From positions 682,001 to 746,000 of the forward strand of contig NZ_JANZNT010000001.1 of NCBI RefSeq assembly GCF_025153455.1: a stretch of 64,000 nt of DNA, given 5' to 3'. This DNA is from Sphingomonas sp. BGYR3 (GTDB lineage: Bacteria > Pseudomonadota > Alphaproteobacteria > Sphingomonadales > Sphingomonadaceae). The position numbers were made by a program, and so were the translations under genes. This document shows positions 47,190 through 55,616 of this stretch, in pieces; positions within the stretch are counted from its first letter, which is position 1; every line of letters begins with the position of its first letter. The notes beneath the pieces were generated by a model. That model saw only the letters and a program-made list of their open reading frames with translations. It made no database searches and was not told the DNA's origin.

Positions 47190-48191
47190 TTAGAGGGTCA
47201 TGGGGCCATCGATCGGCTCACCATCGGGCGGCCGCTTGCAGATCCGCTCAAGCCACAGCTCGCTCTGCGAAAAAGGGCGGATGGTGCGGTCGACATCCAC
47301 GATCGGGAAATCGTCGGCGGAATAGAGTTGCCGCATCGCCGACCCCAATGTCGCTATGTTCACGGCTGCGACGACCTCGGGCGTAGCCTGCACCACACCC
47401 CCGCCATGTTCAAACCGCCCATCGATCGCAAGATGCCGGCTTATGGGAAAGATCAACGACGTCCCAGCCAGACCCAGGCCCGGACCGTAGAATCCATGAT
47501 CGATTCCACCTTCCAACCACCGCAGCGTGCATGGTCGGTCCGATGTCGCAAACTCGCCGCTTGCCGCATTCGACACGAACAAAGTCCATTTGCGCTGATC
47601 GAGATAGGGCAGAATCTCGGGCCACATCCGAAATTCCTGTTCGATCAGCACGTCCTTATTGGTCCGCGGTACGATCCGCTCCTCGACGACCGCGGCGCGC
47701 ATCTCCTCATAGGAAACAGGGTCGTCAATGATGCCGTCAGCCTTGGCGCGTTCGGTCACGCTTGCCCACCGCTCAGGCGTCTCGACCATGTTGAGCATCA
47801 TTTTCTTCGCGACGTCGGACATCATCCGATCCCGCTGATCGCGAAACTGGGGGTGCGCCAGAAACAGTCGCGCGAGTAGCGCAAGGACCGAACCGAAATG
47901 GTTAGCGTCGGCAAGAGACTGCGCCTCGATCACCTTGCGGAACCCCACATCGAGTTCCCCTTCGATCACGCCGAGCTGGCTCTCGACGACATTGGGATCA
48001 ACGTGCTCGGCCTCTACCCGGTTGAAGTCACGACGCGCTGCGACATTGCGTGGTTTGGTCTGGAAGCGCCGCCGCTCCTTCATGTCGCAGACGAACAGCT
48101 TGCCGTCCTTCGACCGAGGCTTGGCGAAGTTCTTCAGGTAGAACTGCGGAACGAAATGATGATTGCGGGCACCCCCGCCATTGACTGACAT
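47190..48191 (-). CDS. DUF4238 domain protein
   Basis: 333 residues. It begins with the family signature NHHFVPQFYLKNFAKP, followed by a Lys/Arg-rich part. The mid-region (VLALLARLFLAHPQFRDQRD, then FATSDRPCTLRW) and ISRHLAIDGRF are typical of DUF4238. These proteins are widespread and often near mobile or defence genes; the activity is unknown. The ATG at 48191 has an AGGTGCGGA site. It is divergent from the coiled-coil gene, so the two share an 88-base promoter region. Confidence 0.88.
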   Translation of the reverse strand: MSVNGGGARNHHFVPQFYLKNFAKPRSKDGKLFVCDMKERRRFQTKPRNVAARRDFNRVEAEHVDPNVVESQLGVIEGELDVGFRKVIEAQSLADANHFGSVLALLARLFLAHPQFRDQRDRMMSDVAKKMMLNMVETPERWASVTERAKADGIIDDPVSYEEMRAAVVEERIVPRTNKDVLIEQEFRMWPEILPYLDQRKWTLFVSNAASGEFATSDRPCTLRWLEGGIDHGFYGPGLGLAGTSLIFPISRHLAIDGRFEHGGGVVQATPEVVAAVNIATLGSAMRQLYSADDFPIVDVDRTIRPFSQSELWLERICKRPPDGEPIDGPMTL

Positions 48192-48279
48192 TCCGCACCT
48201 ATAACAATATTCTCGAGGCGTCGCACGCTTCGCGCATGCGTATGTATATCAGTTTCTTGCTCTTTGTTCGGATTGATTC

Positions 48280-48975
48280 ATGCCCTTCGATATCGCCACT
48301 ATCGCTCAAACCCTTCTCGCCAACACTGCTGTCTTGGGCGTCGCGGCCTGGATCGGCAAAGGATGGGCCGAGCGCCGCCTAGAAGCCATGAAGGCGGTCC
48401 ATGCCGCTCAACTCGAATCGGTGAAGGGCGAGCAGGCACGCGCACTCGAAGCCGTCAAATCAGATCTTTCCAACCTCGGTCGGGACTTCCAGGCCAGCGT
48501 CGACAAGAAGATGATGGTCTTCAAGACCCATTTCGAGATCGAGTTTCAGGCCTATCGGGACATCTGGGCGCTGTGCGACCAATCGCACGACTATGCCGCT
48601 CAGACTCTCATCTACTATGACCGGGCTCCCATCGACACAGCGGCAGCCGAAGAGGAGCGAGTCGATTCAATTCGTCGCTATGACGAATGCCGCATGGCCC
48701 TTGAGGCGGGGCGCCGCCATCGGCCTTTCATCGAAAAGGGCATCGCCGATAACGTCGTCGAATTGCTGCGGATCGCGACCCAGGTCACCAACAGCTACAA
48801 GGATGTCTATCGCATCTCGACATTCGAGAAGACCGACGGTTCATTCGACCGACGGGATTTCGTTCGTGAGGCACGCGGCCAACTAGCCGAGATCACCAGC
48901 CTCTCCACCACGATCGCCGATCAAATCTCGACGCGGATCGGTCGGATGTATGTAGCCGACTTCGGTGCGGAATGA
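48280..48975 (+). CDS. Membrane-anchored coiled-coil protein, unknown function
   Basis: 231 residues. Residues about 8-25 (AQTLLANTAVLGVAAWIG) are one membrane helix. Residues about 30-75 (AERRLEAMKAVHAAQLESVK, then ALEAVKSDL) are strongly helical, Ala/Glu/Lys rich and likely coiled coil. The C-terminal part is a mostly helical soluble domain (RPFIEKGIADNVVELLRIAT). I do not recognise a family. It is the first of four plus-strand genes that may act together; its end is 37 bases before the HEPN-like gene. Confidence 0.75.
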   Translation: MPFDIATIAQTLLANTAVLGVAAWIGKGWAERRLEAMKAVHAAQLESVKGEQARALEAVKSDLSNLGRDFQASVDKKMMVFKTHFEIEFQAYRDIWALCDQSHDYAAQTLIYYDRAPIDTAAAEEERVDSIRRYDECRMALEAGRRHRPFIEKGIADNVVELLRIATQVTNSYKDVYRISTFEKTDGSFDRRDFVREARGQLAEITSLSTTIADQISTRIGRMYVADFGAE

Positions 48976-49012
48976 GGCGATCACAGGCTGGCAGACGCAG
49001 AAGAGAAACTTA

Positions 49013-49522
49013 ATGCCATCGACCGCTACAGAAGAATGGCTCGAGCGCCGGGCACCGGGTTACGGCATCCTGCCCGCTCCAGATCGTCAGGCGATTTACG
49101 ATTTCTCCCTCTTGTGGAGCCTGTTCGAAGCCAAGATCATGGCCGGCAAAGCACGAGTGGATCGCCTTACCGCACAGGTCGACAGCTGGGCGGAGCAGGA
49201 TACGCTGAACGCTGACCAATATGGCGAGGAACTTGCCTATTTTCGGGCGCGCTACTTTGATGACGGCGAACCAACCGGCTTTTTTCATGGCCTCAAGCTG
49301 CGCGACAACGACAATCCGGACATTGTTACGGCCGTACTGTCCCGGGCGGACGATACCCCGCGTAATCAGTTGCTGGCGCTGGTGATGATCGTCTGGCGAT
49401 ACCGCAATAATCTGTTCCACGGCGCAAAATGGACGATCGAGCTGCGAGACCAGCATGACAATTTTACGCACGCGGCGTCCGTGCTGATGCGCCTGCTGGA
49501 AGATCACGCCGATCTGCACTGA
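49013..49522 (+). CDS. HEPN-like protein with Rx4H motif
   Basis: 169 residues from ATG 49013 (AGAG site). The helical C-terminal half contains IVWRYRNNLFHGAKW. Arg 131 and His 136 form an R-N-x3-H (Rx4H) motif, the catalytic signature of many HEPN ribonucleases, with the polar Asn directly after Arg as usual. The N-terminal half is also helical (FSLLWSLFEAKIMAG). This suggests an RNase or RNA-binding role, for example in a toxin or phage-defence system. No classic MNT antitoxin gene is next to it; the partners here are a coiled-coil membrane protein and a PD-(D/E)XK-like protein. Confidence 0.65.
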   Translation: MPSTATEEWLERRAPGYGILPAPDRQAIYDFSLLWSLFEAKIMAGKARVDRLTAQVDSWAEQDTLNADQYGEELAYFRARYFDDGEPTGFFHGLKLRDNDNPDIVTAVLSRADDTPRNQLLALVMIVWRYRNNLFHGAKWTIELRDQHDNFTHAASVLMRLLEDHADLH

Positions 49523-49574
49523 CGGCTTTCCGTATAGACGTATTTCCGGTTCTCATTCGTGGCCAGGTTTACCC

Positions 49575-50075
49575 ATGTCCCCTTCCTCGCTTCTAGGTGC
49601 CGCCGGCGAACATTATGTAATGTCCCAACTCCTGCGGCGTGGCCTCATCGCCGCGCTCGCGCCCGTTGGAGTTCCGACGGCGGACATAGTCATCACCGAT
49701 GACGCCGGCGAACGGGCCTGCGCCCTTCAGGTCAAAACCCGCCGGGAACTAGGCAGCGACGGGGGGTGGCACATGAAGGCGAAGCACGAGAATATTCGTG
49801 GTACGAGCCTATTCTACGTTTTTCTGTCCTTCCCGACGGACCAGAGCCGTCTGCCGGACGCGTTTGTCGTTCCCAGCATAGTCGTCGCTGACACCCTATA
49901 CCGCGCTCACCGGGCATGGCTGGCCCGTCCGGGCCGTGGCGGCAAGCCGCACAAGGATGGCGAAATGCGACGCTTTCTTCCAGACTACACCCGCGAGAAT
50001 CTGGGCGATGAATTCGGCCCTGGCTGGCTGGAGCACTATCGCGACGCCTGGCAACTGCTGGCGCCAGAAACATGA
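49575..50075 (+). CDS. PD-(D/E)XK nuclease-like protein
   Basis: 166 residues. The start LLGAAGEHYVMSQLLRRGLI has the helix Glu (about residue 12), then PTADIVITDD gives the Asp (about 37), and ALQVKTRRELG gives Q-x-K (about 52-54). This order (E...D...QxK) is the core of the PD-(D/E)XK nuclease fold seen in Holliday-junction resolvase and restriction-like proteins. The second half (FYVFLSFPTDQSRLPDAFVV) fits a small single-domain nuclease. Its stop overlaps the next start by 4 bases (ATGA), so the next protein is its likely partner. Confidence 0.65.
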   Translation: MSPSSLLGAAGEHYVMSQLLRRGLIAALAPVGVPTADIVITDDAGERACALQVKTRRELGSDGGWHMKAKHENIRGTSLFYVFLSFPTDQSRLPDAFVVPSIVVADTLYRAHRAWLARPGRGGKPHKDGEMRRFLPDYTRENLGDEFGPGWLEHYRDAWQLLAPET

Positions 50076-50935
50076 GTCAGCCAGCGTCCCGGCACACAGA
50101 CATCGAGCGCGAAGCAATCATCCTCAATGCGGTCCGGGCCATGATCGACGACATGGTCAATCATGTGATCTTCGTCCCGCTTGGTGACAGGACGCGCGAC
50201 ACCAATCTGATGCCCCTCACGTCAGAAACGCTCAGGCAATTCAGCACGCTGTTGCGGGACTTCCTGTCGCCCGTAACCGCGAAGTCTGGAAAGCCGTTGC
50301 CGTTCGGCTTGCCCAAGCCACCGAACGGCGATCGCGCGACCGATCATACGACGCTGTTTTATCTGCGCCGCATTGCCGACGCCCCTTTGATCGGGTCGGA
50401 TATCGACCGCCTTCGCGACATCGTTGCGCAATTTACCGATTGGCTGGAGGCGTATGCGTTCGTGCCGAATGTATGGCTTTCGAACATCGGCGTGGAACTC
50501 GATCTCACGATCAAGCGGATCGACTTCATCCGGATGAGCGGCGACATCGGAAAACATAATTTTCTAAGGCTGGCCGGACAAGCGCGCCGGCTCCAGACCA
50601 TACTCGCAGACAATGGCGTCAGTGTCGACGAAGGGCAGGCATATCTCGCAATTCCTGATGCGTGGGACTGGTTCCACACGCATCTCTTTGCCTTTCACGC
50701 GAGCAACATTGCCGAATTTCTCAACAACATCCGATACGCGATCCGAGATTATGTCGGTCCCATAGCCCGGTCGACGTTCGTTCGGATGGATGAGTTTCGA
50801 TACACGTTCGAGCGCCCCGACCAGCTGATCGATGACTTCTCATGGGCACAGTATTTCGAGCTGATGCAATGGTCTCTTTCTCAGCCGAATTACCCGTTCT
50901 TCACCGTTTCCATGAGCTTCAAGGATCAGTTCTGA
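50072..50935 (+). CDS. Unknown protein coupled to the nuclease-like gene
   Basis: 287 residues, not recognised. Mostly alpha-helical, with RMSGDIGKHNFLRLAGQARRL near residue 150. An Arg and a His-Asn pair inside a helix recall HEPN-like folds, but the Arg-to-His spacing is longer than the standard motif, so no claim is made. The C-terminus is aromatic-rich (FELMQWSLSQPNYPFFTVSM). The ATGA overlap with the PD-(D/E)XK-like gene makes a functional pair likely. The ribosome sites and codon use look intact. Confidence 0.65.
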   Translation: MSQPASRHTDIEREAIILNAVRAMIDDMVNHVIFVPLGDRTRDTNLMPLTSETLRQFSTLLRDFLSPVTAKSGKPLPFGLPKPPNGDRATDHTTLFYLRRIADAPLIGSDIDRLRDIVAQFTDWLEAYAFVPNVWLSNIGVELDLTIKRIDFIRMSGDIGKHNFLRLAGQARRLQTILADNGVSVDEGQAYLAIPDAWDWFHTHLFAFHASNIAEFLNNIRYAIRDYVGPIARSTFVRMDEFRYTFERPDQLIDDFSWAQYFELMQWSLSQPNYPFFTVSMSFKDQF

Positions 50936-51274
50936 TCGTTGAAGCAGAGGGGGAAGGTCTTCCCCTGACGGCGAGCCCGATGGTCTCGCCGTACCCCTTC
51001 TGCAGAGGCTCCGCCCCCGCAACGCCCCCATCGGATGTCGTCGCCTTCGCGACGGCGTTGTTGGTATGGCCTCTCCCGTAAAGCGGGGTTTGGCCGTCGA
51101 TCCCTGCTAGGCCCGCCACGGCGCGCTGCAAGCCTTGGCTTCGCCCGGCTGCTCCACTGCGTTTCGCCCGTCTCGGTGCCGCGCCCTGCTCGAAGCGGGC
51201 CTTTTCGGTCCCTCGCCGCCCACCCCCCGCTTCCGGGGGAGGCTATGTGGTTTTGGGCGTGATGGAGGATAGCG
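50936..51274. other. Structured non-coding region in mobile DNA
   Basis: 339 bases without a supported gene. It has nested hairpins: GGGGAAG-GT-CTTCCCC (50950-50965), ACGGCGAG with CTCGCCGT (50968-50975 and 50985-50992), and an outer GCAGA-GGGG/CCCCTTCTGC pairing (about 50944-51004). A similar GC-rich spacer is often found in sphingomonad integrative elements. Possible roles are transfer origin, regulatory RNA or terminator; none is shown. Confidence 0.4.
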
Positions 51275-51496
51275 ATGCGCTCGAACACCAATCGTCGTGC
51301 CCATGGAGAAGGGGCGGACGCGGAAGCGAGTGACGCGGAAGCGAGCTTCGATCAGGAGCGGCGCGCCGTGCTTGACCTGCTCGGCTTCTCGGCAGAGGAA
51401 CCCAGCGTGACCGGCGGCAATGGCGATGATTATTTCCTCCGCCTGCTCGCCATGGGCGCGGCGCGGCGTATGAGAGACACGAGCAGGTCAGGCTGA
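51275..51496 (+). CDS. Small hypothetical protein of mobile-element type
   Basis: 73 residues: acidic N-terminal half (HGEGADAEASDAEASFDQER) and a helical second half (RRAVLDLLGFSAEEPSVTGG). The style resembles small orphans found next to conjugation genes in sphingomonads. A GGAGG-like site (ATGGAGGATAGCG) precedes the ATG. Its last bases overlap the convergent HNH-like gene. The function is unknown. Confidence 0.5.
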   Translation: MRSNTNRRAHGEGADAEASDAEASFDQERRAVLDLLGFSAEEPSVTGGNGDDYFLRLLAMGAARRMRDTSRSG

Positions 51497-52609
51497 CACC
51501 CGGCCTGGGCCGTTATAGTCAATCGACGTCGTGTGGACGAACGCGCGGCTATCCGGGGACCGACCAAGATGAACTCTGTAAACAAAGCTGCCCCCATACA
51601 GCTTGAGAAAGCCGCCAACCCGCTCGCCGTCAGACGCGAGCGCAAGACCGTGGCGTTCGACGGAAAGCCCGTCGAAACTGCCGATCCCGATTGGGCCGGG
51701 GACGAAGCCGACAAACGGTCCGTTTTGATGGGGGTCGGGGCCGCCGATGCAATAGTCCAGAAGCGGCCGAAACGCGGCATCGCGCGCATACGACAGCCCA
51801 ACCTTATCGATCATGTAATTGACGAGCGTCTTGGCGACGGCTCGCTCAACCTTATTCTTCTCGTACAGCTCACGGCACGCGATCCGGTATTCACCGGCCC
51901 CATAAACTCGGCCTGAACTGCCGATTTCGCCCGCCGCGAAGATTCGACCGAGCAGTACGGGTATGTCCCGGAATCGGCGCGTCCGGAATCTTATCCGCCC
52001 GAACGGATCGAGTGACATGCGCGAATCTCGCGACCGATGGAAACCATCGCCGAATGTGTCCCACCATGCGGCGGCGGGCTTGGATCGACGATCTACTCCA
52101 ACAATCGCTGGCTCGCCGTGCAAGGTGAGTCGCGCTACCTTGTAGACCGCCGCGCCAGCGATCTGGACCTTCTGGATCGTGACCTCGGGGTTTCTGATAA
52201 ACTCGTTCCATGCTGCCTCGAAGCGTGCCACATCGTCGTTGCTGCTGACGACCGGAAACACATCGGTGTCCGTAGCGATGACCTGATAGCGGAGACGTGG
52301 CGCGACGCCGGGCAGAATATCGACCTCATAGGCCACGGGATCGTCAGCAGCCTCAAGGAACATCATTTCCGAAGGGTGGAACTGATAGGCTTGACCTCTG
52401 CGGGTACGGCCTGCCGGGCCGAAAGCGATCCGCATTATCGCAATGCCCGGTGCCCCCGTCCATGCCCGTTCAAACCGCGAGAACAGGGCGTTGCACACAG
52501 AACAGACGGTGTCGATGAGCATCCAGTCCTCGCCGCCTCCTGCCAGAGCGCGGCTCAACACATGCTCGTCGGAGAACTGACGCGACTTCTGGCAGTAGAT
52601 ACATTCCAT
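51488..52609 (-). CDS. HNH endonuclease-like zinc-site protein
   Basis: 373 residues. The N-terminus has C-x2-C (ECIYCQKS), then FSDEHVLSRALAGGG with the H of the HNH core, then VCSVCNALFSRFERAW with a second C-x2-C and Asn. This order (CxxC...EH...CxxCN) matches HNH-type nucleases with a zinc ribbon. The remaining 320 residues (for example GRIRFRTRRFRDIPVLLGRI) are unknown. It may be a nuclease of a defence or mobile element. The ATG at 52609 is adopted; codon use is uniform over the length. Confidence 0.65.
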   Translation of the reverse strand: MECIYCQKSRQFSDEHVLSRALAGGGEDWMLIDTVCSVCNALFSRFERAWTGAPGIAIMRIAFGPAGRTRRGQAYQFHPSEMMFLEAADDPVAYEVDILPGVAPRLRYQVIATDTDVFPVVSSNDDVARFEAAWNEFIRNPEVTIQKVQIAGAAVYKVARLTLHGEPAIVGVDRRSKPAAAWWDTFGDGFHRSRDSRMSLDPFGRIRFRTRRFRDIPVLLGRIFAAGEIGSSGRVYGAGEYRIACRELYEKNKVERAVAKTLVNYMIDKVGLSYARDAAFRPLLDYCIGGPDPHQNGPFVGFVPGPIGIGSFDGLSVERHGLALASDGERVGGFLKLYGGSFVYRVHLGRSPDSRAFVHTTSIDYNGPGRVSA

Positions 52610-52781
52610 AAGGCGTAGGGCTACTTGGCGTGATGCTCCACGCCAAGCATTTGATGTTGCTCATCTGGGCATGCTTCGACTCAAGGTGCGCCAGCGCTGT
52701 GGCGCGTCGCAGATCTGCATTCGCTCGTTTGCGGTAATACGCTTTTACGGAATGCCGAACGCGATTTCCGCCCCGGCGCTC

Positions 52782-53012
52782 CTATGCTATAGCCGCTCTG
52801 TCGAAGTGCGTTTCGTCGGACTTTTGTGCACCCTCGCTAATCTCGGCGTGGTTGCTGTGCTCGAGCAGCATCGGGTCGATAAACAACGCGGTATCAACAT
52901 TAAGCGCGGCGTCGAGCTGCGCGGGGTCAATACCGAAATGCTGTGAGAACCGAACTGCCGATGTGATCTTGCTCAGACTCGCGCCTCTCGCGATGGTGTC
53001 TCCCACGGACAT
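52782..53012 (-). pseudogene. N-terminal fragment of an island-associated protein
   Basis: 76 codons only. The segment FSQHFGIDPAQLDAALNVDT, then ALFIDPMLLEHSNHAEISEG, looks like the N-terminus of larger proteins in which an NVDT-x3-FIDP-x-LL pattern starts a long chain. Here the frame stops after RAAIA and no continuation is found in the other frames of the next 170 bases. The fragment is therefore probably a truncated gene, left by recombination at this end of the island. Confidence 0.45.
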
Positions 53013-53402
53013 TTCACCACCACTATAGTCGCATAGACGGACTCGCGCGATTGCAGGCTAAGCGCGCAAGTTGTTTGGGGTCGAACACATGCCGATGATG
53101 AATAGCCAGGATGCGCTGTCATTCTGCGATTCCGATCAGGCAACCGCTGAATGTCGGCTCCTGACAAGAACTGCCGTTCGACCTATCACGCCGGAACGGC
53201 AGGATTGTCCCATTAGCGGCCGCTCAAGGCGCTTCACCCCGTTGTCGGCTTTCGGGAGGTTAGCAGTGACGCGCGAATGACCGACATTGGGGCGCTTAGC
53301 TGCCAACCCAGCTGAATCCCGATGTGATGACCGCTTGCGACATCGTGCTATTCGTTAGACCCCTTTTCTACCTGGCGCTTGTGGGCGGGCAGGTGAAAGT
53401 AG
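53013..53402. other. Intergenic stretch with sphingomonad-type repeat
   Basis: 390 bases with no gene. It contains CATTGGGGCGCTTAGC near 53286-53300, a near copy of a sequence at 55761-55775 beyond the next gene. The rest looks like decayed mobile-element flank. Confidence 0.5.
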
Positions 53403-55616
53403 TCAGTTCGATTTGAAAGCGCTTGCACCAGCGAGCGCAATCAGGTGATCGAAAAACGCCCGCTCCCAGTCATCCATTGCAGCGCCAAGCCCGCTGTGCA
53501 GCTGTGCGAAATTCGTCCATTCGAGACGGCCGTCCGCTACAAAAGGCGCCAACTGCATTTGGATGAATTCGGCCCCCGCTTGGGCCGGACGCTGCTTGAG
53601 CGCCTGGCCAAGGCCGATCCGGCGCCAGATCGTCAGGGGCGAATCGAAGGTGTTGTAATAGTTGAAGGCATGCGCCCATGCCACAAAGGCGATGACTTCA
53701 TCCGTCCAGCCATGCGCCGCAACCACCGCAGCGATGGTCTCGCCGGCGAAGAAGTATTCATGTCCCCCGTCAATGCCTTCGCCATAGGCGATCAGAAGGG
53801 GCAGCGACTCTTCGTCCATCTGGCCCAGCCGGAGCACTGCCTGCGCCAGCAGGCTGCCATGCTCTCCGTTCTGCTGATAGGTCGTATCAAGGGTCCGGCC
53901 CTTCAGTCCCGCATATCTGGCGATCAGTTCGCGGAGCGGCGCGATTGCCCAATCGCGGTCTTCCGGCCTGAGCTCGGAAAAGAAGGCATGCTCGGGAACG
54001 AGCTTGCGACCGACCTTGAAACGGACATTGATGGACGAGTCGACCGCGCGCTCGAAAAACGCGCTATCCAGGAGATCGCGATAGGCGTTGATCGCCTCGA
54101 TCCGTCCGGCGGGGTCGAGGGTCTTGACCGGAATGGTGATCGTGCTGCGGGTCTTGCGATATTCGTCAACCGCCTGGCGATCCTGCGCTTCGTTGAACCA
54201 GTGCGCCGGGATGGACTGAGGCCCTTCCCACCCATCAATATATCTTGAGATACGCACGGGCTCATAACGCCGCTCGGCGGGGGCGCCATCGACGGTCAGG
54301 CAACCGCCCTCGGCCAATGGTCCGGTCACCTGCCCTGGCAGTTGGACAGCGCGGAGCTTGCGTCCAGCCATAACTTCCAGCTTGCCCGGCAAATTGGCGT
54401 ATGGTCTTACCATCTGTCGCAGCCCGGCGCGCTCGAACCAGAGTTGCGGCGAAACCGTGCCATCCATGCCGACGCAGATCAGGTGCCCCAAACGATCGAA
54501 CCAGATCGCCTCATCGCCGTCCCAACCCACGACATTGCGCAAGGTTTCCCGAAACAGCGCATCGAGATTCTTGGTGACCGCTTGCCACAGAGCATCGTCC
54601 TGCGCTGCCTCGCCAAACGCCTCACGGCCGGGACAGGGCGCCTGAGGATCGGCATCCGGCCGGTGAAGGCCTTGGCTGGCTGCGGTATAGACCCGGTCTC
54701 GCCCGGGCGCAGAAGCGGCGAGGATTGTACGATAGGCCTGGTCCGGGTCAGCCGAGGGTCCAGACATGCCCTTCCTGCCGAATAAGCGGGCCATCGGCGT
54801 GGGGGGCGGCGCGACGGGTCGGGGGGGGGCGGCCGCGAGCGGATCGGCAGCCGATTGCTGCTTCACCGCCATCAACGCCTCGACGCCCAGGAGGTGCGTC
54901 TCATCGGGCAGTTCCTCGGCCTTCAGCCAGGCGACAACCACGCGCCGCTCGAACTTCAGGGGGAACGCCGACCAGATCTGAACGGTGAGACCATAATATC
55001 GGCGCGGCGGGGCGCCCGGTGTCGCGCTATGGTCGATGGCCGGAAAATGGGTGTGATCCAATCTCAGCCAGTATCGCCCGCCGGGACTCGCCTGAAAAAA
55101 GTCAAAGGACCAATAGGCATCGGGTGATCTGGGACAGGCCACTCGGCTGGTCCGAACCTCGGACAAGGCGGGATCGGCCAAGGTCAATTCGTTGTATATC
55201 CCGTCATCAATCCGGCGAAACCCCTCAAGGATCAGCGCGCCGTCCGGGTTGACCCTGCCCAGAGCGAAGCGACGGCAGGAAAGGTTTGGAATGCGCGCCG
55301 TGATGCTCGCACTGGGCAGGTCGAAAACAGCGGCATCACCCTGCGTGGCATCATGAGGCACGACCCAGAGGCAACGCTCGCCAGCGAACACCTGAAGCTT
55401 GTCCGATTGACCCAGGTCGATCTTGTGGCTGGCATAGAAGGTTCGCGTCGCCGGATCGCCGAAGCGGATGGTGCCGTCGTCCAGCAATTGCCAGAAGCGC
55501 GATCGGTCGGGACCGAACAGGTCGGCGCGAGCGCCAGCGTTGATGATCCACCCCTCTGCGCGCCCATCTGCACGAACGACGCTCAGGTCACTGAAACGGT
55601 TGATCTGGCCCGGCAT
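53403..55616 (-). CDS. Large protein of unknown function, downstream of AAA+ ATPase
   Basis: 737 residues from ATG 55616 (GAGAGGCG site). I do not recognise a family. The first 220 residues are beta-rich with repeated acidic/aromatic blade-like segments (FWQLLDDGTIRFGD, LWVVPHDATQGDAAVFDLP), like a propeller. A Pro-rich linker (about 255-285: APPRPVAPPPTPMARLFGRK) follows, and then a helical C-terminal half (for example AIAPLRELIARYAGLKGRTL). It carries a 9-base G/C homopolymer in the linker. It lies 244 bases after the double-AAA gene on the same strand and may be its partner. Confidence 0.7.
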   Translation of the reverse strand: MPGQINRFSDLSVVRADGRAEGWIINAGARADLFGPDRSRFWQLLDDGTIRFGDPATRTFYASHKIDLGQSDKLQVFAGERCLWVVPHDATQGDAAVFDLPSASITARIPNLSCRRFALGRVNPDGALILEGFRRIDDGIYNELTLADPALSEVRTSRVACPRSPDAYWSFDFFQASPGGRYWLRLDHTHFPAIDHSATPGAPPRRYYGLTVQIWSAFPLKFERRVVVAWLKAEELPDETHLLGVEALMAVKQQSAADPLAAAPPRPVAPPPTPMARLFGRKGMSGPSADPDQAYRTILAASAPGRDRVYTAASQGLHRPDADPQAPCPGREAFGEAAQDDALWQAVTKNLDALFRETLRNVVGWDGDEAIWFDRLGHLICVGMDGTVSPQLWFERAGLRQMVRPYANLPGKLEVMAGRKLRAVQLPGQVTGPLAEGGCLTVDGAPAERRYEPVRISRYIDGWEGPQSIPAHWFNEAQDRQAVDEYRKTRSTITIPVKTLDPAGRIEAINAYRDLLDSAFFERAVDSSINVRFKVGRKLVPEHAFFSELRPEDRDWAIAPLRELIARYAGLKGRTLDTTYQQNGEHGSLLAQAVLRLGQMDEESLPLLIAYGEGIDGGHEYFFAGETIAAVVAAHGWTDEVIAFVAWAHAFNYYNTFDSPLTIWRRIGLGQALKQRPAQAGAEFIQMQLAPFVADGRLEWTNFAQLHSGLGAAMDDWERAFFDHLIALAGASAFKSN
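54821..54829 (-). repeat. Nine-base homopolymer within the unknown gene
   Basis: A run of nine G (nine C on the coding strand) inside the Pro-rich linker, with a six-G run at 54801-54806 nearby. One-base slippage would shift the frame and cut off the C-terminal half. Confidence 0.8.
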
